The notes under the pieces were generated by a model, which ran no database searches, was not told the origin of the DNA, and was given only the letters and a program-made list of their open reading frames with translations. 64,000 bases of DNA from Kryptolebias marmoratus (Eukaryota; Chordata; Actinopteri; Cyprinodontiformes; Rivulidae), in the NCBI RefSeq assembly GCF_001649575.2, contig NC_051443.1, positions 7,728,750 through 7,792,749 of the forward strand, read 5' to 3'. Numbering within the stretch: the stretch's first letter is position 1; every line of letters begins with the position of its first letter. Below are positions 11,481 to 21,928 of this stretch, in pieces. The position numbers were made by a program, and so were the translations under genes.

Positions 11481-11892
11481 ACCCACGCTGCCACTGGTTT
11501 TGTTGTACAAACATCAATAAGGCATGTCCGCTTAATTTAAAAATATATAGATCTCCTCCTCTCTTCTCAAGAGCTAATCCATCTTGTAATTCGCCCTTCT
11601 CCTCTCATCACATCACCTCTGCTCTTTGCTCTTCAGCTATTCTTTTCTTCCTTGCAGCCCTCTTCATCCTCCATCCTTGTCTTGTATTTTCCTCCCCTTG
11701 TTACTTGTAAAGCGAGAAAGGAGGAAAATGCAACTGATGGGCAGACACGGGAGATTGTTTCTTCTGCTTGAATAACCCGAGCCTTATTACACAATCGGAT
11801 CCTCAGGCTTCCCAACTTTAGGGAACAATGTGAGAGAGGGACAGAGAACCGAGGGAAGTGAGACCGAGGTGAGAAGAAATGTAACGAAAGGC

Positions 11893-12130
11893 CTAGCGGT
11901 CGTTGATGGAATGCGCGTCACTCGCCACCTATTGTGCCCAAGGGACGGAGTTGAAGCCATTTTGGTCAAACCTTGTAAAAATGATGATATACGTGATGTT
12001 GCGCGAAACTGCGAGACATGTTAGCGCTCAGGCTACGTGTTGAGGATCACTCTTAGCTTCTACCATGTCAAACTTTAGCTCAATATCAAAAAATCTGACT
12101 AAGGTGTAGCCATTTTTGGGTTGTGTGCAG
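11893..12130 (+). repeat. Family X repeat copy (5' two thirds)
   Basis: cctagcggtcgttgatggaa, agttgaagccattttggtca, ttgcgcgaaactgcgagaca, then cttagcttctaccatgtcaa and tagccatttttgggttg. The CpGs in its first third are well kept. Confidence 0.65.
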
Positions 12131-14079
12131 CACAGTAAAGTTAGTGTGGAGGCAATTCTCTTTCAGCATGTGTACTTAGTGCACTGAATATTGACATTAA
12201 TGGGCCTTATAAAAAAGGGTCATAAAGAAAAACAATCAAAGTCATACTTGATGCAGTCCAGATTCAAATCCTATTACAGACAATTTAGTCCAGTAGTAAT
12301 ACAGTACATTACAAAATGCCATTGTCTTGTATCAACATCTCTGGATTAATAATAATCAGCATACAGTGAATATGCTTTAAGCTCTTATTACAAAAGGCTT
12401 GAAGAAAGTTGTGTCTCTAGAGAAGACTAATGGATGCTGTTGGGAAAATAAAAACAGCCTCTTCCAGAGAGCCAGCAAAAAGTCTCATGATTATTTAGGG
12501 GAGTTCTGCTAAGTACAAGAGACCATTAGTCGTTCAAGACAGATAGTCCAGAGGTTCTCAGAGTGGGGAGCGTGACCCCCAGGGGGACTTATTTTGGTGT
12601 TACACACACTGTGTTTTCTTGGCGATTAGCTGGACGGATCGCACGCTGCACCATTCTTCAGACGGCTCATGACCCACATATGAGTGATGAGAGTTTGTCT
12701 CTTGCTTTTACCCTAAATTAGGAACACACGGTCAGACGGATAATAGCTGAGATGGGCTAATCTGAGCTGCGCATCCGGTTTGTGCTCTGATGCGCAGCTT
12801 CAAATGATCCCAATTCCGTTTACTCAAATTGTGCCACGCATCGTGTCAATGAGGGCTCGTCCAGAATAGGAAAGAAATCTAAGACAGAAATGGGAGACAT
12901 ATTGTTATTGGGATTACAGTGGAAGGGAAATAACTAAAAAGACATGTTTGGTTTGTAAATATTGATAACTGTTTGACAGAAATGACCAGACTATGTCTTT
13001 AATGCATTTTCTACACCAGTTAAGCTTCTTCAATAAGACTTGAATCATTAGTCAGGTTGGTTGTTTAAATACTGCAGTGATAAAATGCACCCAAATCTAA
13101 AAAATAGCTTTGTACGCAACATATATATGGATTTTGACACCATTTAAGGCTGAGGTTTGGTTGTTGTTGTCGTGCAATGTTTGTGCTCTTTTGTGTTTTT
13201 GAGTTGAGCCTATTCCTGAGCAGAAGCTTTGTGGCATTTCCTTCCAAGCTGTGTCAATACGAGACCAGTGGGGGTGGGAGAGCATCGCTGCAAACACTCG
13301 TAGCGTGCTCTCTGCCCGGACTGCATCACATTCATTTATTTGTCTTTTTTTTTTTCTTTAAGAAACACACTTTCATGGCAACTGTAGATGATGTGAACGC
13401 TGGTACAATCCGCTCATATTGCTGTGGGACGGTTGGCGGAGACACAGCAGGTAGGGAGGTACATTCAGGACATCAGAGGGCAGCTGTGACAGAAACCAGC
13501 AGAAAGTCGGAGGTGACCCCATATTAATCAGCCTCGCTCGTGTCCCTGCAGCAGCAGAAAGGCACAGGTGGGCTTAGAGGGGTTTAACCTTTCATTTCTC
13601 TGAGAGCCACCCAGAATACGAGCTGCTGATTTAGCATGCTTATCCACATGGGCGTGCTCCTAATGAAGATCTCCTACATTTTTTTTTTTTTTTTCTTTGA
13701 TGAAGCATAAAGCGGCACAGTAAATTTAAGAGACTGTCATCGCAGTTTGTCCTGTTGTACCGTGATGACTTCAAACTATTAGGACGTTTTAGTTGGGCAA
13801 ACCTGTTTATGGAAGGCAAGACAGAAGAGCACTCAGCTAGAGTGAGAATTCCTGCAGAGATGCCAGAAAAGTTCCAGCTCCACATTTTATTGTTCCAAGT
13901 TAGAGTAAAAAAAAATTCTAATTAGAAATATTTTGTTTTGGATTAATAGTAAAGTTGTCTTTTAAGATTATTCAGATGAATTAAAGTAGATAGGAAAGTA
14001 AACAATTAGTAAGTTATTTTATCTTCTACTCTTTAAAAGCAAAGCAAGCTGTTAAAAATTATTAGTTCCTGCCACCACA
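12131..14079. other. No gene seen; possible hAT-like terminus
   Basis: Mostly unrecognised. At 12545-12600, gaggttctcagagtggggag and gcgtgacccccagggggact resemble an hAT-type repeat end, but no partner end is found. The 116-codon frame 13177-13527 shows no domain. Confidence 0.5.
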
Positions 14080-14250
14080 AGCAAAGGTGATACCTTTTTT
14101 GTAAGTGTCTATGTGTTTTTTTTGTCTGTTATCAAAATATCTTGTGAACTAGTAGACAGATTTTAATGAAACTCTCAGAAAGTAATCACTAAGTGCACGT
14201 TTACAACTGATTTACTTTTGGAACCAACTCAGTGTAAGATGGCTACCACA
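14080..14250 (-). repeat. Family X repeat copy (3' half)
   Basis: gttatcaaaatatcttgtga, cagattttaatgaaactctc and agaaagtaatcactaagtgc, then accaactcagtgtaagatgg, all inverse text. Confidence 0.6.
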
Positions 14251-15279
14251 CCTAAGCAACCTTACTACATGGCCCTAATAGGCTGTTTTACTAAGGGTGA
14301 AAGAATGAGCATGGCAGACAATAAAAGCAAAAACTGACAGGAGGAATCACATGACACAAAATAGGAACAACTGAAAACCTGGGATTATATATGCATCAAG
14401 GAAGCCTGGTGTGCAGAGAGCAGAAAGTAAAACCAGTGGAGGAAAAATGGTATAGATACAAAACATGAATAAAAGAGCAAAGAAAAAAAAAGGCAAAATG
14501 AAAGAAATCTTAGCACAAATCCGAGGGCTCATCATAGTGGTTACAGTGTATGGCCTTCTCTGTTCGTCCACTTGTTAGGATCAGAACTGGGGACTGCAGC
14601 ACGGCCATACGGTTCAAGCATCCACTACACATTTACCAGACGTGATAAAATGTTCAAAGTTTATTCCGAATCCTGATGGGTGGCGGGAGGGGGAGGAGGG
14701 CTGCACCTCTTGTTTTGTCCTTTAGCGCTAACCTTCCTGTGGAGGGCACCGAAGCAACAACAGCAGGTACCGGCACTGATGTCTCCACCTCAGGTGACAG
14801 CCTGTTTCTACTGTTTAAAAGTGTTTTTCTGTGTGTGTTTGTGTGTGTGGGCAGTGTATCTGAGGCTCAGCGTGAGTTGTTGGTCCCTGCGTCAGTTCCC
14901 AGGATTATCCTCTTTAGGATGGCAGCAGGATTGCACAGATGCTGCTGACACTTCCCTACAATAGAAGCAATTAACTGAAGCTTAACTGTGTGTATGTCTG
15001 TTTTAAGCCATGGATGTTTGTGTGTGTGTGTGCGTGTGTGAGTGGGTGTGCATAGGGACCTCGTTTTTCAAGGGGTGTTACTGTGGCTCCTTGTGCATGT
15101 AGCTGAAACATGAATGGAAAAAGAAGGAAGTAAAAAGAAAGTGTGACTTGTACTCAGATGTTAAAGCCTGTTAAATCACAAGTTTTCAAGGACAATGATG
15201 TTTGTCATCACTGCTTGTTGTGTTTCTGTACAACTAAGTTGTAACTTCACACTATGTGAAAGAAAGTGGAGTTAAAGGC

Positions 15280-15545
15280 TTTCTGGAAGGACAGCGTATG
15301 GCCCGCTGCCTTTTATGCCATAGTTTTAGGTTAAGATCGTCTGAAGAATGATGGAGTTGTATCTGTTTAGGATCAAACCTTGAATGTAAGAATATACGTA
15401 ATCGCATACGATAATATGTGATCTTGCATGCTCTGTTAGTGCTCACAGTATGTGTTGTGAATGACTCTCAGCTACTACCACGCTAAATTTTAGCTTAATA
15501 TCTGTAAAATTGACTAAGTTAGAGCCATTTTTGTGCTGGGTAACG
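15280..15545 (+). repeat. Family X repeat copy, head-to-head pair (left)
   Basis: ttttatgccatagttttagg, tgactctcagctactaccac and tatctgtaaaattgactaag, then agagccatttttgtgctggg. It meets an inverted copy at 15546. Confidence 0.65.
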
Positions 15546-15815
15546 TACAAAAATGGCTGGTAAGCTATTATATATACAGTCAATTTTACAGATATCCAGC
15601 CCAAATTCACCGAGTGTTATTTGCAACATATACTCAGAGCGCTACACACTGCTTGACATTTAAAAGTTTGGCATTAACTGTTGAAGTCGACCATGTTTGA
15701 TGTTAGCAAACTGTGTCATGAACAACTGGATGGGTTTTAATGAAACTATCACTGGGTGAACATCTGCAGCTAATTAACTTGGGGAGTAAAATCAATTCAA
15801 TATGGCTGCCACCAT
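15546..15815 (-). repeat. Family X repeat copy, head-to-head pair (right)
   Basis: acaaaaatggctggtaagct and agtcaattttacagatatcc, then a second inverse block: gggttttaatgaaactatca and attcaatatggctgccacca. The block order is disturbed. Confidence 0.6.
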
Positions 15816-16019
15816 TAACATTTCTTTGGGAATTTTTCTAGTATGGAGTTAAAGTACTTCTTGTGAACAAAGTCTTGAAACACTGTAGTGTCCTTGGAGG
15901 AGGCTCTTTGTTGTGTCCCTACTGGTGTTGTTGTCCTTTAGAGGATGTTCTGCAACACATCAGCTGCAATGAGCTGAACTGAACCCACACTTTTAATTTC
16001 TGACTTTTGCAGCTTTATA

Positions 16020-16900
16020 CCTATTTTCTCTGGCTGTTCAAATATAAATCTAAAATCATTTTGCGTTAAGAGATTTCAGCAATTGAAGTAAAGCTAATAA
16101 CCCCCTTAGCTGCTTTATATTTAACAAACAGGCGAGTTGAAGAATCATTCCTGTCATCCACCTCTGCTAGCACTATCTCCCTGTACACTTCTCATATTCT
16201 CTGTTTGGATTTTGTTTAGATTCTCTGAGGCGCCGGCATGAGCCGCCGACGAACAAGACGGAGCGAAATAAAGAAACAGAAAACATCTCCTCTCTCCAAG
16301 ACACCTTCAGCTGGAAAGGGCATTAAAAAGTCTAGTTTGCTGTGCTCCACCTGAAAAGACGAACTGCGATCCAGAGAGAAATTTAATAGGGTTGCCTGGG
16401 ATTAAAGTGGAAATTTGTATTTTCTCTCTGAGTTCCGCACGAGCTCGTCCTGACATTTTGCCTTGTCAAAGTCAGTCAAAGCAGATTGGCACTATCAAGT
16501 GTGTCAGCCAGCGAGCCTTTTAAAAGGTTAATATTTCAGTTCTCCTTTGCCTCAAAGCTTACACGCACACATCCGACTTTGATGTGAGAACTGCACTGAA
16601 GTACGTCTGTTGGCGCATTTAACAAACGACGTGTGATAATCCAAGGCGTTCAGAGTGATGCCGATAGCTGCGCTGTCACGCTGTCGACTCGGCGCGTTTG
16701 TACCTCCACTCGAGTAGGTCCGATAGAGCTGCGGAGACGAGCCGAACGCCGTGGAGTGCGGAGAGGAGGAATCTTTTTATTTCCACTTCGACTGGCCCCT
16801 GTCTGGGCCTCAGCGTTTCAACGCGGCGGCCCCGCTGTGCTCTGCTGTCTGGTCTGGGGATTGATTGACTGATTCCTGTCACGGGGCCGTGCAGAGTTCT
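16020..16900. promoter_or_regulatory. Repeat-free, CpG-richer region, possible conserved element
   Basis: About 880 bases without recognised repeats. 16030-16200 is AT-rich with TAAT-like motifs. 16225-16260 and 16660-16880 are CpG-rich. A perfect 12-bp palindrome CCTTTTAAAAGG lies at 16516-16527. A short frame, ATG 16238 to stop 16354, encodes a 38-residue very basic peptide in a fair Kozak context. Unbroken unique sequence in a repeat-laden area may mean functional constraint. Confidence 0.3.
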
Positions 16901-17628
16901 TGCAGCAACAAAAGCCTTTTGGAGCTTTTGAAAATTTCTGGTTCGACAGTTTTGATGTAGGGATAAATCTAAAGTCTGAGGAGAGAAGCAAAGCCTTCAT
17001 TCAGACTTAGGCCTTCTGCAAGATAATGTCTGCCAGTCATACTTAGCTGCTGATGTCAGGTCGTGGAATGGTTGCAGATACATGGGGAAAGACAGGAAGA
17101 GGCTTCTGCTTTGACAGGTAATCCTTGAAAAAATTAAAATAGGTGTGTCTCTACTGTTTGCTCTGTTGCTTCAAGGGCAAACTGTCAACAATGAGTCGGT
17201 TATGGAATGTAAAAGAGAAAAGCAGGAGATTTAAATCAAAGTTAGCCATGTTTGTATCTACCCTTTTGTAGTTTAAAACCAATTGTCTAACTTTTTGGCT
17301 AAGCTTAGATTTTCATTTATATCTGTACTCAAAGATAGGTTTTTAAAGGAATCCATCACAGCCAGTTTTAAACAGACTCAATATCTCAGAATATTATCCT
17401 AATTCTGATCTTTGGCAGACTGAACAGGAATAAATGAATGAATGAATACTGCACAAAATCTGATTTGTAGAAATCAGTTTTTTGAGAAGTGATTTAAATC
17501 AGATTCATCACAGTGCAGCTGCCCAGCCACGTCCATAATGTAAATATCACAGCAGCTTTAAACAAACACACTGCAAATGCTCACAACTGAACCAAATAAT
17601 GACTGTTCCTCTAAACAAGTAGTTCTAA

Positions 17629-18450
17629 TACAACCCCAGTTTAGACAAAACTGGGACACTGTGGTAAATATAAATAAAAGGACGCTTCTACCTGAAGCCA
17701 TGCTTCTGTAATGGACGCAATATGCACGGGCGCCTCCACAAAATTTCCAAAGGGCTGGCCAGAAAGGGGCTAATATTAATCCTGGGGTGGCACACCAAAG
17801 CCAAAAACCAGAACAAAAGTTCAGGAGATTTGTTATGTTGTTATATATAAGTTATTTTATTTTTATTCACAGTTCATATTACTTATTAGGAACAGAGCAG
17901 TCACTACTCAACATATTGAAGCTTGCTGTCTCTTGAGTTTATGTTTATAAAAAATATTTTGTTCATAAGCTCCTTAGACCTTGAATCCTAAATGAGGGCA
18001 TCGGCTTTCTGCACATCAATATTTTATTCTATTCAACTTAGACTGACATGAAAGGCGGTAGACTAGCTTTTAAGTTTAGATATATATGCGTGTGTATAAA
18101 AGCTCCTTATATTTCAAAACAATGTTTGTTTTTTATGTTTAAGGTTCTACAAACCCCAAATACGTAGATAGAGAGAGAAAAAAATGCACACCAAACAAAA
18201 GCTTGGGGCTCAGGAGAGAAGAGTGTCTGGCCAAGGGGAGCCAGTGGGAGGCCCACTAATATTTTAGGGGTGACCCCCTCTGCCAACCCCCCATGCTGAA
18301 ATATGGACTTCAATGAATGATCTTGTCTGGATGGGAGCCTTATTTCTAAAATTGTGTATGCTTTTCTGCATTGATGGTGTCCTCTCAGCTGCCAATGGCA
18401 GAGGCATTAATGCACCCCCATACCATCAGAGAGGCAGGGTGGTGTTATGC
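17629..18450 (-). mobile_element. Tc1/mariner-type fragments with inserted sequence
   Basis: Position 17629 begins tacaaccccagtttagac and then aaaactgggacactgtgg, a diverged left end of the 1063-2243 family. At about 18318-18450, cattgatggtgtcctctcag and aatgcacccccataccatca match the minus-strand transposase text of the same family. Between them lies unclassified sequence, including two blocks with gccagtgggaggccc and gggctggccagaaag that resemble each other and a block at 26330-26400. The far end is not identified. Confidence 0.5.
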
Positions 18451-20248
18451 TGCTGGAGTTCTGTGAGTATGTGTGTTTTTATATGACTGTCTTAAAACAG
18501 GATTTATTATGGCACAGCTGGAAACATCATGGGTCAAGGATGATCTCTATTAAATTCAAGGTCACTGGGTCAAAGTCAAGGTCACAGGTGACCACTTTGT
18601 GAAATCCTTGTCTGTGCATAGGAATGTGAAACTGCACAGCTGGTCACTTCATAGGTTAAAGATGTTTCCTATTGATTTCAAGGTCACAGTGTCAAAGGTT
18701 GCTTAGTCCAGATTCACTGTTAGGAGTTGCCAAAAGTAACTATAAGTTGTTTTGTTGCCACAGAGGAAATACATTTATAATATGTGGAAACAAGGTTATC
18801 CAGTCTCCCAGTGTGTTTACAGCAGAAATGAAGCAGGGAGAAAATCTGTCACAAGTGATGAGTTGAAAACGATGGGGAAAAAAGCTAAATGTCAGAGGAA
18901 ACGATTCTGGGCTCTGAAGAACCAGACAGGATAGAGTGTTTGAGCCCTAGCAGTAAACAACCTCCACTAATGTGTGCAATATGTTTCATTTTCTACTTAC
19001 ATGACAGAAAAAAAAACTCTAAAAAACCATTGGGCGTCTTTCGTTTTAGATTCATTCCCTTTGAGAGAAACTTCCCCAGCAGGACTGAAACATCTGAAAA
19101 CAGCGGTCAGTGTTTTTCAGTGTTAAAACTAAACATCTGCATTCTAAGCAATGGCATAGAAAACAAATTCACAGAATTTTGTATGCCTTATTTTGCATGT
19201 AACATCAGTCTAGTAGGATTTTTAATATTTCACATGATGGGTAATCACATACAGCACATTCCAGGTGCATTCTCTTCGGATGTTTTGTGAGTCTCAGTCC
19301 AAAACTCTTCCTCGCTGGAAGCTTAAAGCAGATTACAGTTTGTATTACACACATTCATCAGATCTCATCATAACAACAAATGCTCCATGGATTTTTGTGC
19401 AACAATATCCTTCAGTTCTGATTGTTTTAGTACCAGAGCAATAGGATTTAATATTACCTGCGTCTTAATGCAACCCACTGTTAGGCTCCAGAAATATTTT
19501 TAGGTTGCAATAAGTCAATTCAAAGGGTAGATAGTATGTGCAGATGCTGACAGTGATTACAGGTAAACCATACTCCTATTTGATGTCCTCACTAATCCAC
19601 GCATCTAAAACAATGACTATCCAGTTTGTTGTTTCATAAGCTAAATGCCAAGTTGAAGAATAACTGGTGAATTTGCAAGTTTAGCTCAGTAATGAAAGCT
19701 TGCATGGCTTTTACAAACCTGCTCATTAAGGTTTGACCTTCAGCTGAGCCTCTCGGTTCTATTATTCTAAAATTGGAGAATCTGCCTCCAGAGACAGTTG
19801 TATTTGCCGCAAACAAGTTTATGTCTTTGTTTTCATTTGAATTTACATCATACTGCGATTAGGAATGTGTATATTGGTTTAAAAAGTTTCCTTTCAAGGA
19901 AAAAAAAAAGGGTCTTTCTTATAGAAAACATGGTGGCCTGATCTTGTGAGGCGCGTTAATGTGTGTGTTGCTGGTGTGTCTGAAGCCCCGTCGCAGGTAT
20001 GTTGGCTCGGAGCTTTTAAACCATGAATTAAAGAAAAGGTGGATTGTATCTTTTCACCAGCTGCATCAATTGTGAAAGAAGGCAGAGCTGAGACAGGTCA
20101 GGGGAGGAAAAAAGGAATGCTTTTAGCGTGAACCTGGGGTGGCCATGACCCAAATGTCAACACGAAGAACATTTAGTTATAAATAATGAAGCAGAAGAGA
20201 AATACCTCTGAACTATATGAAAGAGAAATGTTGTAAAAGCCCCCCCCC
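18451..20248. other. No gene seen; AGGTCA-rich stretch
   Basis: 18540-18700 has repeated aaggtca motifs. The 133-codon frame 18889-19290 spans AT-rich sequence without recognisable domains. The rest is unclassified. Confidence 0.5.
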
Positions 20249-20297
20249 NNNNNNNNNNNNNNNNNNNNNNNNNNNNNNNNNNNNNNNNNNNNNNNNN
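20249..20297. other. Assembly gap (49 N)
   Basis: Undetermined bases between a C-run (20241-20248) and the (CA)n tract. Confidence 0.99.

Positions 20298-20345
<48 letters not shown>
20298..20345. repeat. (CA)n microsatellite
   Basis: About 22 CA units after a cgc at the gap edge. Confidence 0.95.
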
Positions 20346-20348
<3 letters not shown>

Positions 20349-20354
20349 AAATGC

Positions 20355-20450
20355 CAGCAACCCAATGCACCTGTAAGGTCACCGCTGATGTCTGTCCTTC
20401 TTGGCTTTGGGCTAACACGTTGTTTGTGTGCTCCAGAACATAACATTTAA
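20355..20450 (-). mobile_element. Short Tc1-type fragment
   Basis: aaggtcaccgctgatgtctg and ggctttgggctaacacgttg, read on the minus strand, match the first 20 or so codons of the Tc1 transposase and its leader (compare 6830-6880). It abuts the (CA)n tract and the assembly gap. Confidence 0.5.
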
Positions 20451-21477
20451 CCTGCTGAGAGGGTGGATTCTCCTTTTCTTTTTCCCTTGACTGTAAAAAT
20501 GCTACCTCCTGTTACCTTACTAAAATAATTTAGCCCAGTTAAAGCAAAGGGCATTTCAGTTTCCTTTTACAATCAACTAAAAAGGAGGTCATTTTTGGTC
20601 ATGGATGTCCGGTGTTGTGAGAAGGCAGCAAATGAAGAACTGTCTGTTGCCTCCAGCTCCCCTCCAACCTCGCTCTTCAGCTCTTCCTGCTGCTCACTGG
20701 AGGCAGGCAGGAGTGTGAGGAGGGTTTCAATGACTTCTGTCTACAAGCATACTCAAACTGCAAGGTTTCTGCTCAGCAGAGTGCCTAACAAACATGTCAG
20801 CTTGCGCACACTCACACATTTGTATTCCTGCTGCATACTTCTCAGAAACTTCATTGACTGTATTAATTCCCAAACCATTCCCTTTCTGACATTTCTACTT
20901 AATCCTACTCTAATCTTAGCCCTAAACACACATCTACCTCTGAAGTGCCCTGAAAAGAAGGAGAAATGTTCCAACGCTGGTATGCGTTCTTCTCTCCGCT
21001 TTCTTTTTGAGGACATTAAATCCTCGTGAGGATTAAATGTTTTCACATAAGAAGACACAGAGTCTCAAAGCCATGGCAGGTTTCAGTGCACTACTTTCCT
21101 CTATCCTGGTGTTCGTTCTGACTGCAGCTGCCACATCTATCAGGCACACAATCACACTTTACCTGCACGCCTCACTGACTTGATCACATAACACGGCACA
21201 AGTTCTTGTTATGCTGAAGTTCAGCTTCTCGCCATGACAAACATATTTAAAAATGTAATCATAAATGTGACACGTGAGACCTCGGCATTCCAGAAGGTGT
21301 TAATAGTCATCTCTCTGTCACAGATGACCATCTGTGAGCCCTGGCACAGTGAGTGTTACACAGCATCCTGTAAATATGGTTACATCAAGTTGAGAAGCTA
21401 AAATCTTCAAGTTTCAGATTCCAAGCATTCATCTTGGACTCTGTTTAATGGCAAAGCTGGTACTGTTTTTGCTTTCT
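20451..21477. other. No gene seen; likely dispersed repeat
   Basis: 20795-21050 (acacatttgtattcctgctg, catacttctcagaaacttca, ttttgaggacattaaatcct) resembles a common fish repeat containing gaggacatt. It accounts for the 144-codon frame at 20595-21029, which shows no protein domain. Confidence 0.45.
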
Positions 21478-21928
21478 AGCTGCAGTCATGGGAAAAAGAA
21501 AGTCCACCTTCTGTTAATTATTGGGGGTTCATGTATCTAGACATAAAAAAATGTATCTGGTCTTTACCAAGTTATTAAAATCTAACATTAAGTTTGCAAA
21601 AAAACACAACAGGCTCTACCATGTTATTATTTATTAGACAAAAATGAAGCCAAAATGGAAAAAACTGTGTAAAACAACTAACGGTGCCCTTCCTGCTTCT
21701 AAGGGAATTAAACAGAAAATCCGACCAAGTACTTCTAATCAAATGCACTTAGTTAACTGATCGTTAGCAAGTCTGACCACCTCTGTAAGACCAGGCAGTT
21801 TTCTGTTCTTGGGTATAGAAGTGTGTGTCAACCCAAATCCAGAAAACAACAATTTTAGAGAGGCAATAGTTGCTATTTTATAAGGCCATTTCTGAACAAT
21901 TTGGAGTCTATCAATTTACAGTTCACTA

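Noticed and set aside
20595..21029. 144-codon plus-strand open frame
   Set aside because: No domain or signal. Its second half resembles a common fish repeat and there are no splice or promoter signals.
21013..21040. Palindrome-like taaatcctcgtgaggatt
   Set aside because: A short inverted repeat inside a likely dispersed repeat; no further structure supports it.
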